A stretch of 64,000 nucleotides of DNA from positions 42,161,525-42,225,524 of the forward strand of contig OZ023273.1 in assembly GCA_964007475.1 (NCBI GenBank). Reading direction: 5' to 3'. A program made the translations under genes and the position numbers. Below the pieces are notes generated by a model. The model was not told the DNA's origin. It did no database searches and saw nothing but the letters and a program-made list of their open reading frames with translations. Positions 11,047-25,907 of the stretch are shown in pieces; position 1 is the stretch's first letter; every line of letters begins with the position of its first letter. This DNA is from Hybos culiciformis. Taxonomy: Eukaryota > Arthropoda > Insecta > Diptera > Hybotidae.

Positions 11047-14000
11047 CTCAAATAAAAATCAATATAATATAATTTCAATAATTATTTTGTTTATCTAAAA
11101 AATAAAAATCAAATTTAATAAAATATACATAATGTAAACATCATTTATTTTTTTTTTCATAAATGTGGTAGGTATCTTATTAAGTTAACTCTTTCATTTA
11201 GATGTGAATCTAAGATTCTAATATTATAGAAAGATATTTTTTTAGAAGGAATTTTTTTTAATTTCCTTCAAGTTTGTAATCAATTGTTATACTTCTGAAT
11301 TTGTTAAGAATAAGAAAGAAACATATAGCTATGCACATACATATGTTAAAGTAAACTATACGAATGGAAACGGTTAAATAATTCTAGACCAAATATCTCT
11401 TGTTCCAATTTAACAAAAACATTACGTTTTTCTTCTTGTTAAATAAGGTTATTTAATTTATACATATATGAATTTTATATTCTCTCGCTTAAGTTTTGAT
11501 TACTTAAACGCCAATAAAGTTTCAATTGATTACAAAAAACAATGTTTAATCAGTTTAATTAAATAAAAATATATGCTAGAATTATTTTCATATAAGAAAT
11601 TATATAATTTTAATTTATATTTTAAATTTGTTATCACTAAAAAAATAAAATTGTACAATAATTATTTGGCGTAATTTTTATTACTATTTTTATTATGTTT
11701 CATTAAACTCAAATAAAAATTTTAATGACGTTATATTATTACGTATATATATCACAAATAAAAAAATTCTCACTTTTAATTCCAAAAAAAATTAACTGAT
11801 AACAGTGAAGCTGGGAGTTCCTACAGATGTTTATTTTCTCAGCTTAATATTCGAACTAAAAACAAATTTGATTTTGCAATGCAAATTTTATAATTTTGCT
11901 TATTTCTCTTATCAATTAGGTACATAATGGGGTATTAAAATAATTTATTATAATTTTGTATAACATTAATTATAAATCTATCAATAGGATAATTTCAATA
12001 ATATAGTAGATAAGTTAGCGCGACTAACTATGGAACTAACTAATAGAAACAGTCATAAACAGCACAAATAAACTTCTAAATTACAACGAGTATACCAAGA
12101 GAGATATCGAGTCTAATTTATACATACTCATTTACCAACACACCTACCTATAATTGGCCACAAGAATTGAAACAAATTAAATTTGAATATATTTAAAAAT
12201 GTGTGTATATGTACATTCCTTTCTAATAAATTTTTCTCAAAAATTGGATAGGTCGATTTTAATCTAAATATATAAATATTATATAAACAAATGTATTTAT
12301 TATATAGAGGTAATCCCTAAAATGAATAGATGAAATCCTTTAAATAACACATGTAGAGTTGTTAAACAAATAAATTTTGAACTCTATAGGATTACTTAAT
12401 AGTAGGATTTTTTATTCTCTAAACAGTATTTTATCATCATATTATGTTAATAAATTATATTAAGAAATATTGATATGTAAATTTTACATAAAATGAACAG
12501 TCAAACCTATATGTACATAATATTTTATACTTTATAAAAATATAGGTATATGTATGTTTGTATGTATGTACGTGTTATATATATTAAAATTATATTAGGC
12601 TAATAAAAAAAGTCAAAACAATGTAAATTTTCATTTTTGTTTGATAGATAGAATTTATAGCACCACTTTGTCTAACATTTTTGGCGTAAACATAAAAAGT
12701 AAAAGATTTTTTTTTCTCTTCCTCGAAAAATAATTTTTGTTCATCATTAATTTATATTTATACATACATATTTCACGTTAAGTGCGTAACGATTTCCGTA
12801 TACACATAAAAATAAATTAATCATTTTACTCTATAGATTGCTCTATAGTAAATTTCTTATGCGCTAGATAAACTAAATAATTAAAAGTTATAAAAACAAC
12901 TGATAATGCCGATGAAATGACTCTACACTCATTTTAATTTCGATTTTAGTGAATCAATAGCTACGTACGCATCACGTACGCATCTTTAACTTAGAAATCT
13001 TCTTAAATATATAACAGAGTAACTTCTAGTTCGTCTTTAATTTTTACATATTTTTTACATTATTTTCCAAATTTTTTAAATATATGTATGTACAATTGAA
13101 CAAATGTGTACAATTATTATTCGTACAAAAACGTACATTTTACATTGTACATAAATGTATGTGAATATATTACATGTGAGATAAGTATATAAATAATGTA
13201 TTATTTTCATTAGACATCACTGAAAGAGTATATACCTATATACAATATGAAAAATTATTTTAAAAAAAACATATTTTATTTTCAAGCTTTTTATCTGTTT
13301 ATTTTTATGTTATATGTTACATAAAAAGAGTTTTTAGCTAAACGTGCCAGATGTACATAATAACATTATTATTATTATTTTTAGTATTATTATTATTATT
13401 ATTATTATTCTTATTATTATTACTATTTTTAAATATTATATTCTTTTTTATAGGCATTTTCTCGTAAGCTGTTAAGTTGAATATAATGTAATCCTTTTCA
13501 ATAACAGAAAAATTTATTATGTACTTGTTTATATAAAATTTATGTTGAAATGTCAAATTGAAAATCGTGCCTAGACATTAAGCTCTTCCTAGAGTGAAAG
13601 CTAATAATATTGGATTAAAAAAAGTTAAAGATTGTAATAAAAATTACATTATGGCTTATTGAAGAACATTTATTTTATAACGATAACGAACTTTTTATTA
13701 TAAGACAGATATTTTATGATTTCTTTCAAGTTGAATACATAGAATTCAAATCAAAATTAATTAAAACGTATTGAAAAAATCGTACTAATGAAGACAAGTG
13801 TATCAAAACACCCTTATTGGATAATCTAAAGTTCTACAGTATACTAAGCAATACATGAAAACAGAAAATAATGGTTTTATAACGATCTAATTAAAATAAT
13901 ATTTCCGTTTTTATTGAAATATTTCTCAAAATGATATATATATATATATTTGTTTTTTATTTCTAGAATAATCAATTATGTATTACAGTACTTATATGAA

Positions 14001-17000
14001 GACGAACTGATATTAATGTATTTGTATTTTTTTTTTCATAAAATATATTTTCAAATAATTTTAATATATTCCATAAATTTCATATAAAATTTTCGGGTGA
14101 ATAAGTTTTAAAATAAAATTAGACATACCTTGGTAACAGATAATATGTACATGTAGTATTTTATATTATGCATTGTACTTGTAGTATAAATATATGTAAC
14201 CTTTCGATAATCAATTAATAAAATTCCTTAAAACAAAAAGTTGCCTTTAAGTAAGAAATTCTTTATTAAAATATAGGTAAAAGCATGAAATTAATAAATT
14301 TAATTGCAAATGGCAATCAAAATTTACATTATTGTTGATTTTAAGATAAGGCAAATATACATGTATTTGTTTAGTAAATATAACAATGAAGTAAATAATA
14401 TACGCAGATATGCAATAATTTAGAATTAAATATAATTATAATAATATAAGTAAGTTTGGGAAAATATATTGCATTTTATTATATATTAAATAATTTTGAT
14501 AAAACCAATATTGAGTTAGGTTTTATAAGTATATGCATTAATAATCATTTAATTAATTATTTAAAAATTATTCACGAATTTGTTATTAGCGAAAATTTTC
14601 AACAGAAAAATATATATCCAAGCGAAAGATAAGCTAATTGTCTAATAGCTTATTACATCTTATAAGTTTAATAGGATCCTAATATTTTAAGCTTAATAAC
14701 TAAAAATTTTTGTTGATTATAATTTTGAATTACATATAACAGATTTTACTAACTATTTTTTTTTTTTTTTTTTTTATTAAATAAATTGAATTCTTAGTAC
14801 CTATGTACATTCTTATTAAAAACAAAATAATAAATAATATAAACCCAAAACCATAAATTTAGATCTATATAAATTTCAATATTTTCTTTATTAAATAAAA
14901 ACTCGTATGCAATATTAAATAATTAAATTAATATCTTCCTGATAGTGATACTATTATCCTGAGAATTTTATTGCCAATTAAATCTACCTGCTTAGCACAT
15001 CAAATTTCAATTTATATTTTTATCCTTTTCATTCAAAAACATAATGTATACATAAACTTAAAAATCTATATATATATATATATATATACTGTGTATTAAT
15101 TTTTCTAGGGTCATTATTATTGTTAAAGAAAAACAATAAAAAGATCAATAAATCATTAATATTGTCAGTAAAAAAATTTCTGTTCTGAAAAGATTTTCAG
15201 TTTATCAAACTATATCCATACTTGCTGTGATGTTACTAATATTTTTCTTTACCTTTTTAAACAGAAGCAACGGGCGAAAAAAAAAAACAAAAACAAAAAT
15301 AACATTTAGAAAGAATAAAAAATTGATTGTTTTTCCAAGCCATTTGATCCATTAAAATTTTTTTCCCCTATATATAAATAAATTTTCTTAATAGCTCTTG
15401 AGGTCGGTTTGCGCTGTGGTAAATTGTACACACATATCACTTCACACAACTCTAACCTGAAGCCAATTTATTAAATGCATGTACATTATGTATGAATATA
15501 TATTTCCTCATATAAAATTTAATGAAATTTTACATTATGTATATTTATTGTTTACATACTTATATATTATTTTATATATTATGCTGATGTATGTGGGTAT
15601 GCTTGAACATTTTTTTAAATAACTTGATCATATTAATTTTGAATTGGACAATGTTTTTGTGTGATATTTTACACTAGATTCATGGCTTTTCATGGCTTCT
15701 CATCTTTATTTAATTGTCCGAAATCGATTTATTTTTGACATTCTATTCTATTCAACTCAAATTCAAATTATATTTGACATTCTATTCAAATGTAGAAACA
15801 TTTTATTTGCATATTATTTATGATAAATAATTGCGTTTTCAACTAATCTTACCTAAGTGTATTTCAGAATACCCAAATATTGATGGCCCAAGTTTGTAGA
15901 ACTTATTACGTTGGCATTGGCTTAAAACTCTTTTTGATGCCTTGGAACTATATACAGTTTCATATAACTATAATCTATTTTGTATTTAGTAACTTTAGAA
16001 CTAATTCCTGAACCTTTAATTTCTGGACTGGCTATTTTTTTTATTAATACAGATTTTAACTAAATTTTTAATTCAAAAATTGAAAAACAAAGTATACTCA
16101 AAGTTTATTTTTAGAAAGAAGGAATTTTTTATGTCACTAACAATTTTTCGTAGATTAAAGTTTTAATGGATAGATAAATTGTCCAAAAAAAATTTAAATT
16201 GCATACGTCCTTTTTTTCTACAAATCACGGAAATGGTAAAAGCTTACAATCTTCCAATTTTTTTCTAAAAGAAAATTGGTTTTTTTAAACCAGGTGAAAA
16301 TTAAGGCATTACCTACTGAAATATAAATAGAGTATTTTCTTGGAAATTTGAAATATTTTTTTTAATTCAATATAATTTTCAGTGGGAGTGTATTATTCGT
16401 TTATTTCAAAAATAAATTGCTTGTCAAATCCTTAAGTAAGCAATATTAGTATTTAAAATTAAAAATTTATTATCGTTGAAACTTTAAATTTTTATTCTTT
16501 CACCTATGAAATTAATGTAGTTAATTTAAGTAATTCAACAATCAAGTTTCAAAGTATCAAGATCAGTTGCGTCTTCGGGGTCAACATTAGTTAGAATCAA
16601 AGAAATTTATTTTTTTTACTATTTCAGTTTAATATGAAAACATATTTATTTCAATTTTTATGGTATATATTTCATTTAATTACAGTTTTTCTTATTCTTA
16701 ATGTATCGATAAAAGTTATTTTTATTTCAAACTATATATGACTTTATCTAATTAAAATTAATTTTATTTCTACTTGTTCAACATAAATAATAAATAAGAG
16801 TAATAAAAAGAATATTCGTTTTAATGATCGTCATAATCATCCAAACACGATCTTTTAAATATATATAGATAACCATAATAAAATATTTATTATAGCTATA
16901 CGATATATGTAATTAAAAGTGTATGTAATAAAATTTGATGCTTCGTTTTTTAATTAATATGATGATTGTAGATGACAACGAAATGATGATGCTACGAATA

Positions 17001-18224
17001 ATTTTCTATCGACTTTTCTCATAAATCATATAAAATATATACATATAGAAAAAGGATTTAATTCAAAAGCGAAAAATATGAAAATGAAAAATTTGATAGT
17101 AAGTATTATTTTTACAATTTACTCTATTAACCAAAGACTTTTAACTTAATTTGAAAATTATGCGGTAACAAAATTGTAAGCTTTATTCTAATATGAGTAA
17201 ATTATTATAATTTTTTGATGAGCCTAAGTAAATGTGTATATATACCTAATTTACCTATCTATTGTGGAAATAAAATAAAATTTTTTTGGTCATCTAATTG
17301 ACTCAATTTAATAATCGTTACAAGATTATGGGAAAATATCTATTTGTAACATCAGGTATATACACGAAAAATATAAAAATAAAAGTATACTTGAAATTTT
17401 ATTATGATTGGAAACAAAACACATATCTAGTAAATAAAGAGTAATAAAAATTTGATAATAATTTACTTCTTTTTTTTTGCTTCTTTGCAAGTTAAATGAA
17501 TAAAAGCTTTATGTTAGATATCTAAATTATTTTGTACAACATAAACGTATGTGTATACAATATACATTAACATTATATTGAATATGTGTACATTCAAAAT
17601 TATGTTACCGTTTTTATGGTTTGTTTTCGATCAAAAATTTGGAAAAAAAAAAAAAAAAGAAGCTAAATGTTAATGCATTGAAGTTAACATTCTTATTTTT
17701 TCACCTTTATTTTTATTCTTTAAACAACATTTTCTTTTCGTAATTTCTCATTTCCATGAAAAACGAAATTGCTATTGTTTGGCTGATGATGTTATAAACC
17801 ATATGATGCGTTTATGCTTTTGACAAGTTATATAAAATATATGTTCTTTAAAATGGAAAGAAAATTAAGATAATGTAATGGCATAATTTTTTTTTGTGTT
17901 TTCACCTTTATATTTAGGGGAAATATATAAATTACAGTTGAAATTGTGTCGGTGTCAAGAAATTTATTATTTTTGGCAAAAAAAAAAGAGAAAAAAATTA
18001 ATCTATTTCTTTTGACAAGATTTTATATCTTAATATTCTATTTCACTTAAAAAATTCTTTATTCCAACATAAAAATTTGTCTATATGAAACTCCCGGAAA
18101 TGAATATAAAAAACATAATATCGCTATAAAAGTCGAAATTGTGAAAAAAATAGGGTTCTCCCAGTTTGTGTTGCAAATGCATAAATAATTACAAAAAAAT
18201 TCGAGTACAATTCGAAAAAATAAA
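11047..18224. other. A/T-rich intergenic DNA with microsatellites
   Basis: No gene is supported. Contents are (ATT)n at about 13363-13432, (TA)n near 13934-13951 and 15068-15088, a run of 20 T at 14756-14775, and ATGT-type repeats near 12545-12570. A 72-codon minus-strand frame at 13338-13556 is made largely of Asn codons from the (ATT)n tract and is not a gene. Confidence 0.6.
13363..13432. repeat. (ATT)n microsatellite
   Basis: Trinucleotide repeat of ATT, interrupted by TTTTTAGT and single substitutions, about 70 bp in total. Confidence 0.9.
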
Positions 18225-18509
18225 TTTAAACCGCTAATCCTTCCAAACAGATGTGATAGAACGAGCTTCAGAGATTCGTTTTCAATTCGCACCTCGAGAA
18301 TGAGGAATGCTCTCCCATCAAAACTGTTCCCGACAGCTGGCGGACGCTTGATTTACGACTTGCGCCGCTTTAAGAAGAGTGTAAATGATTACCTTGTAAC
18401 TGTCCCATTTTTTAATCCCGTCTGGACTTCCTGTCTTCATTACCAAATCCATACTTCTTATAGTAAAAAAGGTATCCCACCTAGTGATTTGGTAACTTTA
18501 AAGAAATAA
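18225..18509 (+). pseudogene. Non-LTR retrotransposon relic, second family (RT C-terminus)
   Basis: An open frame from about 18225 to the TAA at 18507-18509. It reads as the C-terminal end of a LINE reverse transcriptase: CDRTSFRDSFSIRTSRMRNA, then LPSKLFP, then LRRFKKSVNDYL. This is the common pattern of R-rich block, .WNSLP, and F[KR]..VN.YL. The typical WN is RN here. The segment is clearly GC-richer than its surroundings. It differs from the C-terminus at 5332-5526 and 44480-44907, so it belongs to another LINE lineage. No RT core precedes it, so the copy is 5'-truncated. The ATG at 18300 is internal to the homology and not a real start. Confidence 0.7.
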
Positions 18510-20370
18510 AAAAAAAATGTCGTCTACATATCAAGGCTTACATGAGAACTAAATCTGTTTGCCTCCGACCTAATGTTTTGTAAATATGAGGTAGTTAGTA
18601 GTCTATTTTTTGGATTGCTATATATTATAATCTTTCAACAACTTTATAATAAAACAATATCCTAAATAAAGTTAAAAGAAAATGGAGTAAGTAATAATAT
18701 TAGAATTTTTTCGCAGTTCTCTCAAACAAAGAAAACTCTGTACCCGATTTCCAAATTGAAATTATGTCGCTGACAGAAAAAATAGATAAAATTATTATTA
18801 CTCTGTTTTTTATTTTTTTTATTTATCGTCTTCGCGTTTTTTACTTTATAAAATAAATATTTTGTAAATTTTTTTTTTCTATTATTTATTTAATTTTTCT
18901 TCTAAGAAAATATTTCGTAAGAGAACGAAAACTGATATTATCTTAAAACTTTATACCATAACACCCCATCGTCATCATCGCGATATTTAATACCTTTAAA
19001 ATATATTTTTTTATTTCCCCCCAACATAAAAAAATATTCTAGCTAGCTGCTTTATATATAAATTTTATTTTATTTAATTTTTCTTTCCTTTCTGTTTAAA
19101 AGAAAATATTGTTTCTTTTTTATTTTTTAACGATATGTTGCCGGAGGATATGAGACAAGATTAAATAATTATTATTATAAAATAATGAAATACTTAGAAA
19201 GGAAGTTGAAAATGATGAAAATGTTGGTGTTTATAAATTCTCATAATACTATATATAAAGTACATATTATTATGTATATAATTAAACTATGAAAATAGAG
19301 AATATTTTATATTTTCAGAGATTTAGTAAATATTTACGAAATAAAAATAAAAAAAATGAGTTGGTTTATTTAAATTTTCTTAATTTTTTGGAATTTGCAA
19401 GCATATGATTTTTGTTATATGAAAAATTTTATCAATTTTCCCAGCAATTAATTTTCATTAATTCACTACAAGTGAAAAATTGTTGAAAAATATATGTATT
19501 ATTATATTTTAGATTGCTTGGTTGGAAGGACTGAGAAATAATTTAATTTATAATATTAGCGAACAATTTGAGAGTTTAATCCAAGTTGCGTAGCTGTAAC
19601 TTATTTATGTTTTGAAAATTTAGTTTCTTTCAAATGATGTAAGTTGTATTAAAATCAGTTCTTATATAGAGTTTAAAAACTGAGCTTTTAATTGTAACGT
19701 CATCATCCAAATTTCATGTTCATTCCTTTAAAATTTCTTCTCAATCATTAAAAATAATCTACATGAAATATTCTTTTATTTTCAAATATACATTTTTAGC
19801 TCCTTCACAATATGTTAAAAAAAAAGGAAGTTGAGAAAAAATAAATTCTTTTTCTTAATTACTGAAATTTTATTTAAGTAGAAAAATTATTAAGGAAAAA
19901 TTGAAAAACTTTTTATTGTTACCTTAAATTACTTAAAAAGCCTTTTGATTCTATTTCTGACAATTTGATAAAAAACATTATTAAAGTTAAATATAGTCAC
20001 AATATGATATGAACATAAAAAAGTATTAATTTAATTGGAAAAGTTTTATTTTTTTTTTATAAAATGAAATTGCTTTGATCTTTTGCACATTTTTATCGTC
20101 AATAAAAATGATTAACAAAATTGAGTAGAACATTTTAATGAATTGGAAATTTTCATTTATTTTTTTTTTTTTTCAGTTTGTTTATGTCCAATTTAATTTC
20201 ATTATAGAAAAGTAGAGTCCTTGTTACCTTTATGTGACATTAATAAATTTTTTTTTTCAGAGTTTTTATTTGTTTTTAATTTTGTTATGTTCCTTTATTA
20301 AGTTATGCGATAATTTCTAAAATACCTAAGTAATTAATAAAATTTATTATATGTAATAGCAATGTAATGT
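18510..20370. other. A/T-rich intergenic DNA
   Basis: The first 100 bp may be the 3' UTR of the LINE relic, with an A run at 18509-18517. Nothing else is recognisable apart from homopolymer tracts. Confidence 0.55.
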
Positions 20371-20799
20371 AGTAAACACAATTGGGGCGACAGCGACAAC
20401 GACAGCGATAGCGACTATAAAAAAAAATAAAAACCATGTATAAGGTGAAAACACGATTGGGGCGACGACGACGGCGACAGCGATTTTTCATATAAAAAAG
20501 TCGCCTCAATTGTTTCATTCTCATAAAAATATATGGTTTTTGACAGTCGCTATCGCTGTCGTTACGTTGTCGCCCCAATTGTGTTTTCACCTATAAGGTA
20601 TCTATTTGTATGAGAATGAACACAATTGAGACGACTGGCGACAAACGACATTGTCGCCTGGCGACAAATTAGAAATGTTTTTTTTCCCGTTTATTTATTT
20701 TGTAGCCGTCGCCGTAATTGTGTTCACTTCAGTGACATCGCTGTCGTTGTCGTTGTAGTCGTCGTTGTCGCCGTCGTTGTCGCCCCAATTGTGTTTACT
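20371..20799. mobile_element. GTCGCC-rich foldback (TIR) element cluster
   Basis: The outer terminal inverted repeat AGTAAACACAATTGGGGCGA begins at 20371, and its reverse complement ends at 20799, a perfect 22-bp match including the next two bases. Inside each arm are degenerate GTCGCY/GRCGAC hexamer arrays. At least two more inverted pairs lie within: 20444-20591, listed separately, and GAACACAATTGAGACGAC at about 20618-20635 against GTCGCCGTAATTGTGTTC at about 20707-20724. No target duplication is visible for the outer pair. There is no coding capacity; two frames of 70 and 95 codons that cross it are translations of the hexamer array. It resembles foldback or hAT/MITE-like elements; the superfamily is not assigned. 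Confidence 0.8.
20444..20591. mobile_element. Inner 148-bp TIR element with TATAA target duplication
   Basis: It starts GGTGAAAACACGATTGGGGC and ends with the reverse complement (one mismatch), GTCGCCCCAATTGTGTTTTC plus ACC. It is flanked on both sides by TATAA (20439-20443 and 20592-20596). The direct repeat supports a real insertion of this shorter element into, or together with, the outer foldback. Confidence 0.7.
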
Positions 20800-23700
20800 C
20801 TTTATAGTACTAAATTTTTGTTCAATATTTTAACATAAATCTTAATGCTACAATTTTTGCTAAAATTGAGAATTTTTTTTGTTTTAAATTGTAAGAAATT
20901 TTATTTACAATTTTAAATTCAAGTCGTAGTTTTGAAAATGATTAAATAAATTAAGTTTTTTTTGTTCAAACGACGTCGAAAATTTTTTCAAAAAACCCTT
21001 CTTTATAATTAAATAAAATAAGGTTATTATAAAAACTATAATTCTACACTATATATTTAGGATCTCCAAAAATATCATTTTCACCGCAAAAAAAAAAATT
21101 AAAAAAAAAAGATGTATAAATAATATAATAACTTTAAAAAACCTAAAATATTTCTATAATAAATTTTCCCTCTTTGCTATATTTTATGTTGTTAAAAAGG
21201 ATTCTTCAGCGGTTTTTTTTTTTACAATGTTTTAATATTAAAATAAAGTGTATTACATAAATGTCGCTTTTTATATTAAAAACAAAAACAAAAATAACAA
21301 AATTTTGCGGTTAAAAGTGAAGAGATTGGATTACTTTTATTTTTTTTTTTGTTATAAGAAGTTATTTTAAAAAATATTTTAAGTATTTTCAAAGAATGAA
21401 AAAAAAAAAAATATTATAATATAGAAAATTTTATCCCTGAAAAGAGGGAATATTTTTTTGTTAACTTTTAAGAAATTACTTAAATATTTATTTATTTTAT
21501 TTTTTATTTAAGTAAAAAATATACATTATAAATATTTTTTATAAATCTGTTTATAATTTTTTTTTGTTTTTTTTTTGGTTGAGATTATAATTTATATAAA
21601 TTTTACTTTATAAAAATACTTCATTTTTCTTGTTTTTGAATTAAATAAGAAAATTATATAGAAAAAAAAATTAAATGAGAAGACCGTCTTTAAAGATTTT
21701 ATTATTATTATTACTATTAGAATTATTTTTTTGAATAATTTTTTTAAAATTTTCTTATTTAATTGTAAAATGTTTCAAAATTTGATTATAATTTTGAAAG
21801 AACTTTAATCAATAAGTTTAGTAATAAATTTTTTCCTTTTAAGGTTTGGTAGACTATTAAAGAAATTATTTTACACGTCATTTACTAAAAATAACAAAAT
21901 AAAAGCTTTCTCGATAGTACCTACTAATAATAGATTTGTGTATTTGTTTAAAATATATGAAAATATGCTAAAATTAAGGAAAATGTAAAATGATACCTAG
22001 TTTATATGAACATGTTTTAATAAACTTGCTTAATGTATGATCATAAAGAATAATTTTCTTTTGGGACAATAGTTTAGATACGATAATGTAAGACTGTAAT
22101 ATTTTTAGGTTTAATAGGTAGGTATTTACATTCATCAACATTACCGGTTATTGTTTTATTATATTAACACATATTAAAGTTTAACATATAATAGTATCCC
22201 AATACGGTCAATATTCAGATACAACATACATGCATACCATATAAAATATAACTTTATAACATTATACGTATATATAACAAACATTTATTTCTACAAAATG
22301 GATTTGGCTTAAAATGAAATCCAATTGATTGACTTTAATTATATTTCTAAAAACGTAATGTATTCTTAAAATTTCATGTTGATTTTCATATTTATTCAAA
22401 GGGAATAGAATTCCTTAACATATCCAACACCAACAATAAAAACAATTAGGAAAAAAAAGTCCATTAACATTTCTAGCTACTTAAATATTTCTTACATATT
22501 TGAATTGGTCAATGGACTGTTATTTTATTACTTATGTACTATACATATATTTATCTATTTTTTATGTTAAAATTCAAATGAAATCATACATATGTATGAT
22601 TAATTTTTTTGTAAGATTTTTGTGTACACGTTATAAAATCAAATCACAATACACATAGTTTAATATGCCTAATGGATATACAGAAAATTTACCGGATATT
22701 GAATTTTTTTTTTGAAATTATATCCGGATATTCATTAAAACAAAAAAAAAAAAAAACATAAAATATGTTGTGAAAATAAAAGCCTAAGGCTCTTTTTTTA
22801 TTCATAAAGGATTTCAATAAAATTTTTAAGAATCACATGAAATATAAAATTGAATTATTGTTTGTGAAAAATTATGGAAGAAAAACAAAATTGATGAGTT
22901 CATAAAGTATTTTTTTTGTAACCAGTCTGTGATTATTATTGCAACTTCATTATGCAAGTATGCATAATAATAATTAAAAACTAATAAATATCTTATATCT
23001 TAAATCTTTCAGGAAAATCATTTTAAAAAATTATTGCGAATCGCAGGTATTAAAATATTTTAATATATATACGACCTACGACCATATGAATTATGCTTTT
23101 TTTCAGAAATACATATAAATAATATTTGTATGTTATGTACAAATTCTGAATAACCTATTTTTGAAGTAATTTGGAAAGAAAATTGATAGCATATTGTATT
23201 AATTTAAGCAACATATAAACCGCAATTAAAGTACAACTATATTTCGATTTTTGTCCACACCTAAGTTATATTTCCGACGACTTTAACCAGATGTGAAGGT
23301 AAATCTTATAGTGCATTAAATACATGCTCTAAAACTGAAAAAGATAAAAATTGTATCAATTTAAAAAAATTATAACAAGTTTTAAAATAATTTTCTCAAA
23401 AAATTTGGGTATTTTATTTTTGAAAGGTTGAAAGAGTTATAAATGTGAAAATTAAATAGGTTTCTTCATAAAATTGTGTTAAAAACTGATGAGAATTTAA
23501 TAAATATATCTGGGATAAAAATAAATATAAGTACATGCTTGTTATTATTATTATTATCACTATTATTTTTTTTATTATTATTTATTATTGACTGTATTTT
23601 CACCAACCAACAACCCTAATACATTTTCCTTTTTATGACAAATTTATTTTGTAAAACTAAGTTTTTTATCGTTTAAAATTTTATAACAATAATAATTTAA

Positions 23701-25907
23701 TGCAGCATGTTTATGTTTTACGCTTGATTAAACTCAATGAATTGAAAGTGCAATGCAATATAAGAAAACATTTTCGTGTTCTACACTTCTTTATAAAAAA
23801 AAAACGTAAGGACATATCAAGGATAATGGTATTTTGTAATATTTTATTTTGATGCATTAAAAAAAAAAAAAAATGTATATACTTCTAGAATTTTATACTT
23901 AGAGGTTAAAGAATTTATTTTATTTAAAAAAAAAGCCACAACATTTGGAAATTTTAATTTATATGCAATAAAAAAAACTTATTCGAAAATTTAAAAAAAC
24001 TTTAATAATACCGAGATAATCAAAAACATTAATACTCAGCATTTTATATGGCTTTTTAGTCCGATTTGAAACTAAACAACATTAATTAAGTTAGTAAGGT
24101 TTAACTTAAAATAAAACGATTAATCAAAATTTTGTTTGGATTGAAAAAAGGAGTCAAGTTATTATTCATTTTTTTGGTTAAATATATTTAAAAATGCTTT
24201 GTATTAAAAAGTCGATTTTTATAATTAAGAAATAAAAATTGATATTGCTTCTGTAATAATTCTGATATCATTTGAGTCAGTGTGGATTATTTGTATAATT
24301 TTGCGGTCTTTGAAGTTCATGTCCAGTCCGTAAGTGTAAATATTCAGAAATGTAAATTTTCAGACTAACATGCAAACATAGCATGAAAGAAATTGTTTTT
24401 TTATTATTTATTTTCGCATTTTCATTGATAAATTTTCTATAATGAATGCCTTGTAATTAAAAAATGTAAGTACATAATTATAAAGGGAATAATTGTCTTT
24501 TTTGATGTGTGTAAATTAAAGATTAACTTAAAATTGTTTTATATTTACATAAATAATTACTAGTTTCAAAATTGTAATTTGAAATTTAAAAGAAAATTTC
24601 TTATAGGCGCAATGAGAGCACAGAGAGATTGCAAATATTACAAGCATTCAGAGAATCGCATTTAAGTGGCGGACGAAGATATATTCATTTTATTTTAAAA
24701 AAATATAACCAAAAGGCTTTAAGCCCGTATAACAATTGCTAAGCATAAAAAATGCATGAATACACTTAATATATTAACTATGTGTGTACTTTAAACTATG
24801 TTATCTATAAAAAAAAGAGATGGAATTCATAAGGTTTATAAAGTTCATAAGGTTCACTCTCATATGTATATTTACAATATAATAAAAGAAAAATTTGTTA
24901 TTAAAATTAAGTTCTTAAAGTGTCCTCCTCGCGGATGACAAAAATTAAAGAAAAAATATTATTGTTTGAGCCAGATATACCTTAAACTCTCCTTTGAAGG
25001 CATTTAAACTTTTTTGGAAGATTTTAATTGACTTTTGGGATAAAATTGTGCAGGAGTACAGTTTTTACATAAAAAGATTTATCTTTCCATATGTCTTGAT
25101 CCATAAAAAAAAAAAATTCAGACCGTTTTTTTGATTTTGGATGGAAAACAAGGAAGTACAGGAATCAAAAAGAAACTGGTCAATGTAATATATACAATTT
25201 ATTTTATTTTTTACTTCAAAAGATTATTTAGTTTGACTAATATAAAAATTTAGTCGGTTTGGTATCCAAATGGGAGCAACTATTCAAGATGAGTAAAATC
25301 GATTGTTTTAATATATTGATGCTAAAGGTCAAAAAAATAATATCAGACAAAAAACTTTTTTTTTTTTAGGATTTATTGAAAAAAAATTAATGGTACATTT
25401 AAAAAATATTTATATATCAAAACTCCACACAGTACCTATGTGAGGTTTTATTTGACCTAAGACATCGAATTAGTTTGTACAAAAGAAATTGATTTATGTT
25501 TATATTCACTGGCAATATACAAAAAAAAAATACCAAGTAAATTTTTCATTCTTATTTCCACGTTCTATTTTAAATTGGAATATTATGAAAGTACCTTATC
25601 AAAATGAAAAATATCCATGATATTTATGTTGTATGTTATGTTAAAAAATAGATATTGTTGGATTTTACTAAGTAGATGATGGAAGTTTTTTTTTCTATTG
25701 CTCTGTGTTGTGTGTTGGCGGAATTTTAAGAAATAAATAAAATTTGGTTTTGAAATATTTTATTCCGTGTATGGATTTTTTTATTACAAAGTGCCAAAAA
25801 TGCTTAAGAAACTCGATTACATTGTTTTCAAACCAATTATTTACGTTTCATGATAGCAAATGTCATCCTATTTATCATATTTAATATGTTTTACAGATTG
25901 TCGCAAT
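20800..25907. other. A/T-rich intergenic DNA
   Basis: No gene is supported. It contains many A and T runs of 9 to 13 bases and ATT-type tracts near 23543-23586. Around 24604-24700 one frame reads as a plausible peptide after an AG, but it has no donor or family match and is not called. Confidence 0.55.

Noticed and set aside
13338..13556. Asn-rich 72-codon ORF
   Set aside because: Produced by an (ATT)n microsatellite.
20303..20838. Arg- and Val-rich ORFs across the foldback cluster
   Set aside because: Translations of the GTCGCC/GGCGAC hexamer array; no start context or homology.
24604..24700. Exon-like peptide (ERLQILQAFRESHLSGG) after an acceptor-like TATAG
   Set aside because: No donor site, no partner exon and no family match; the frame runs into A/T-rich sequence.
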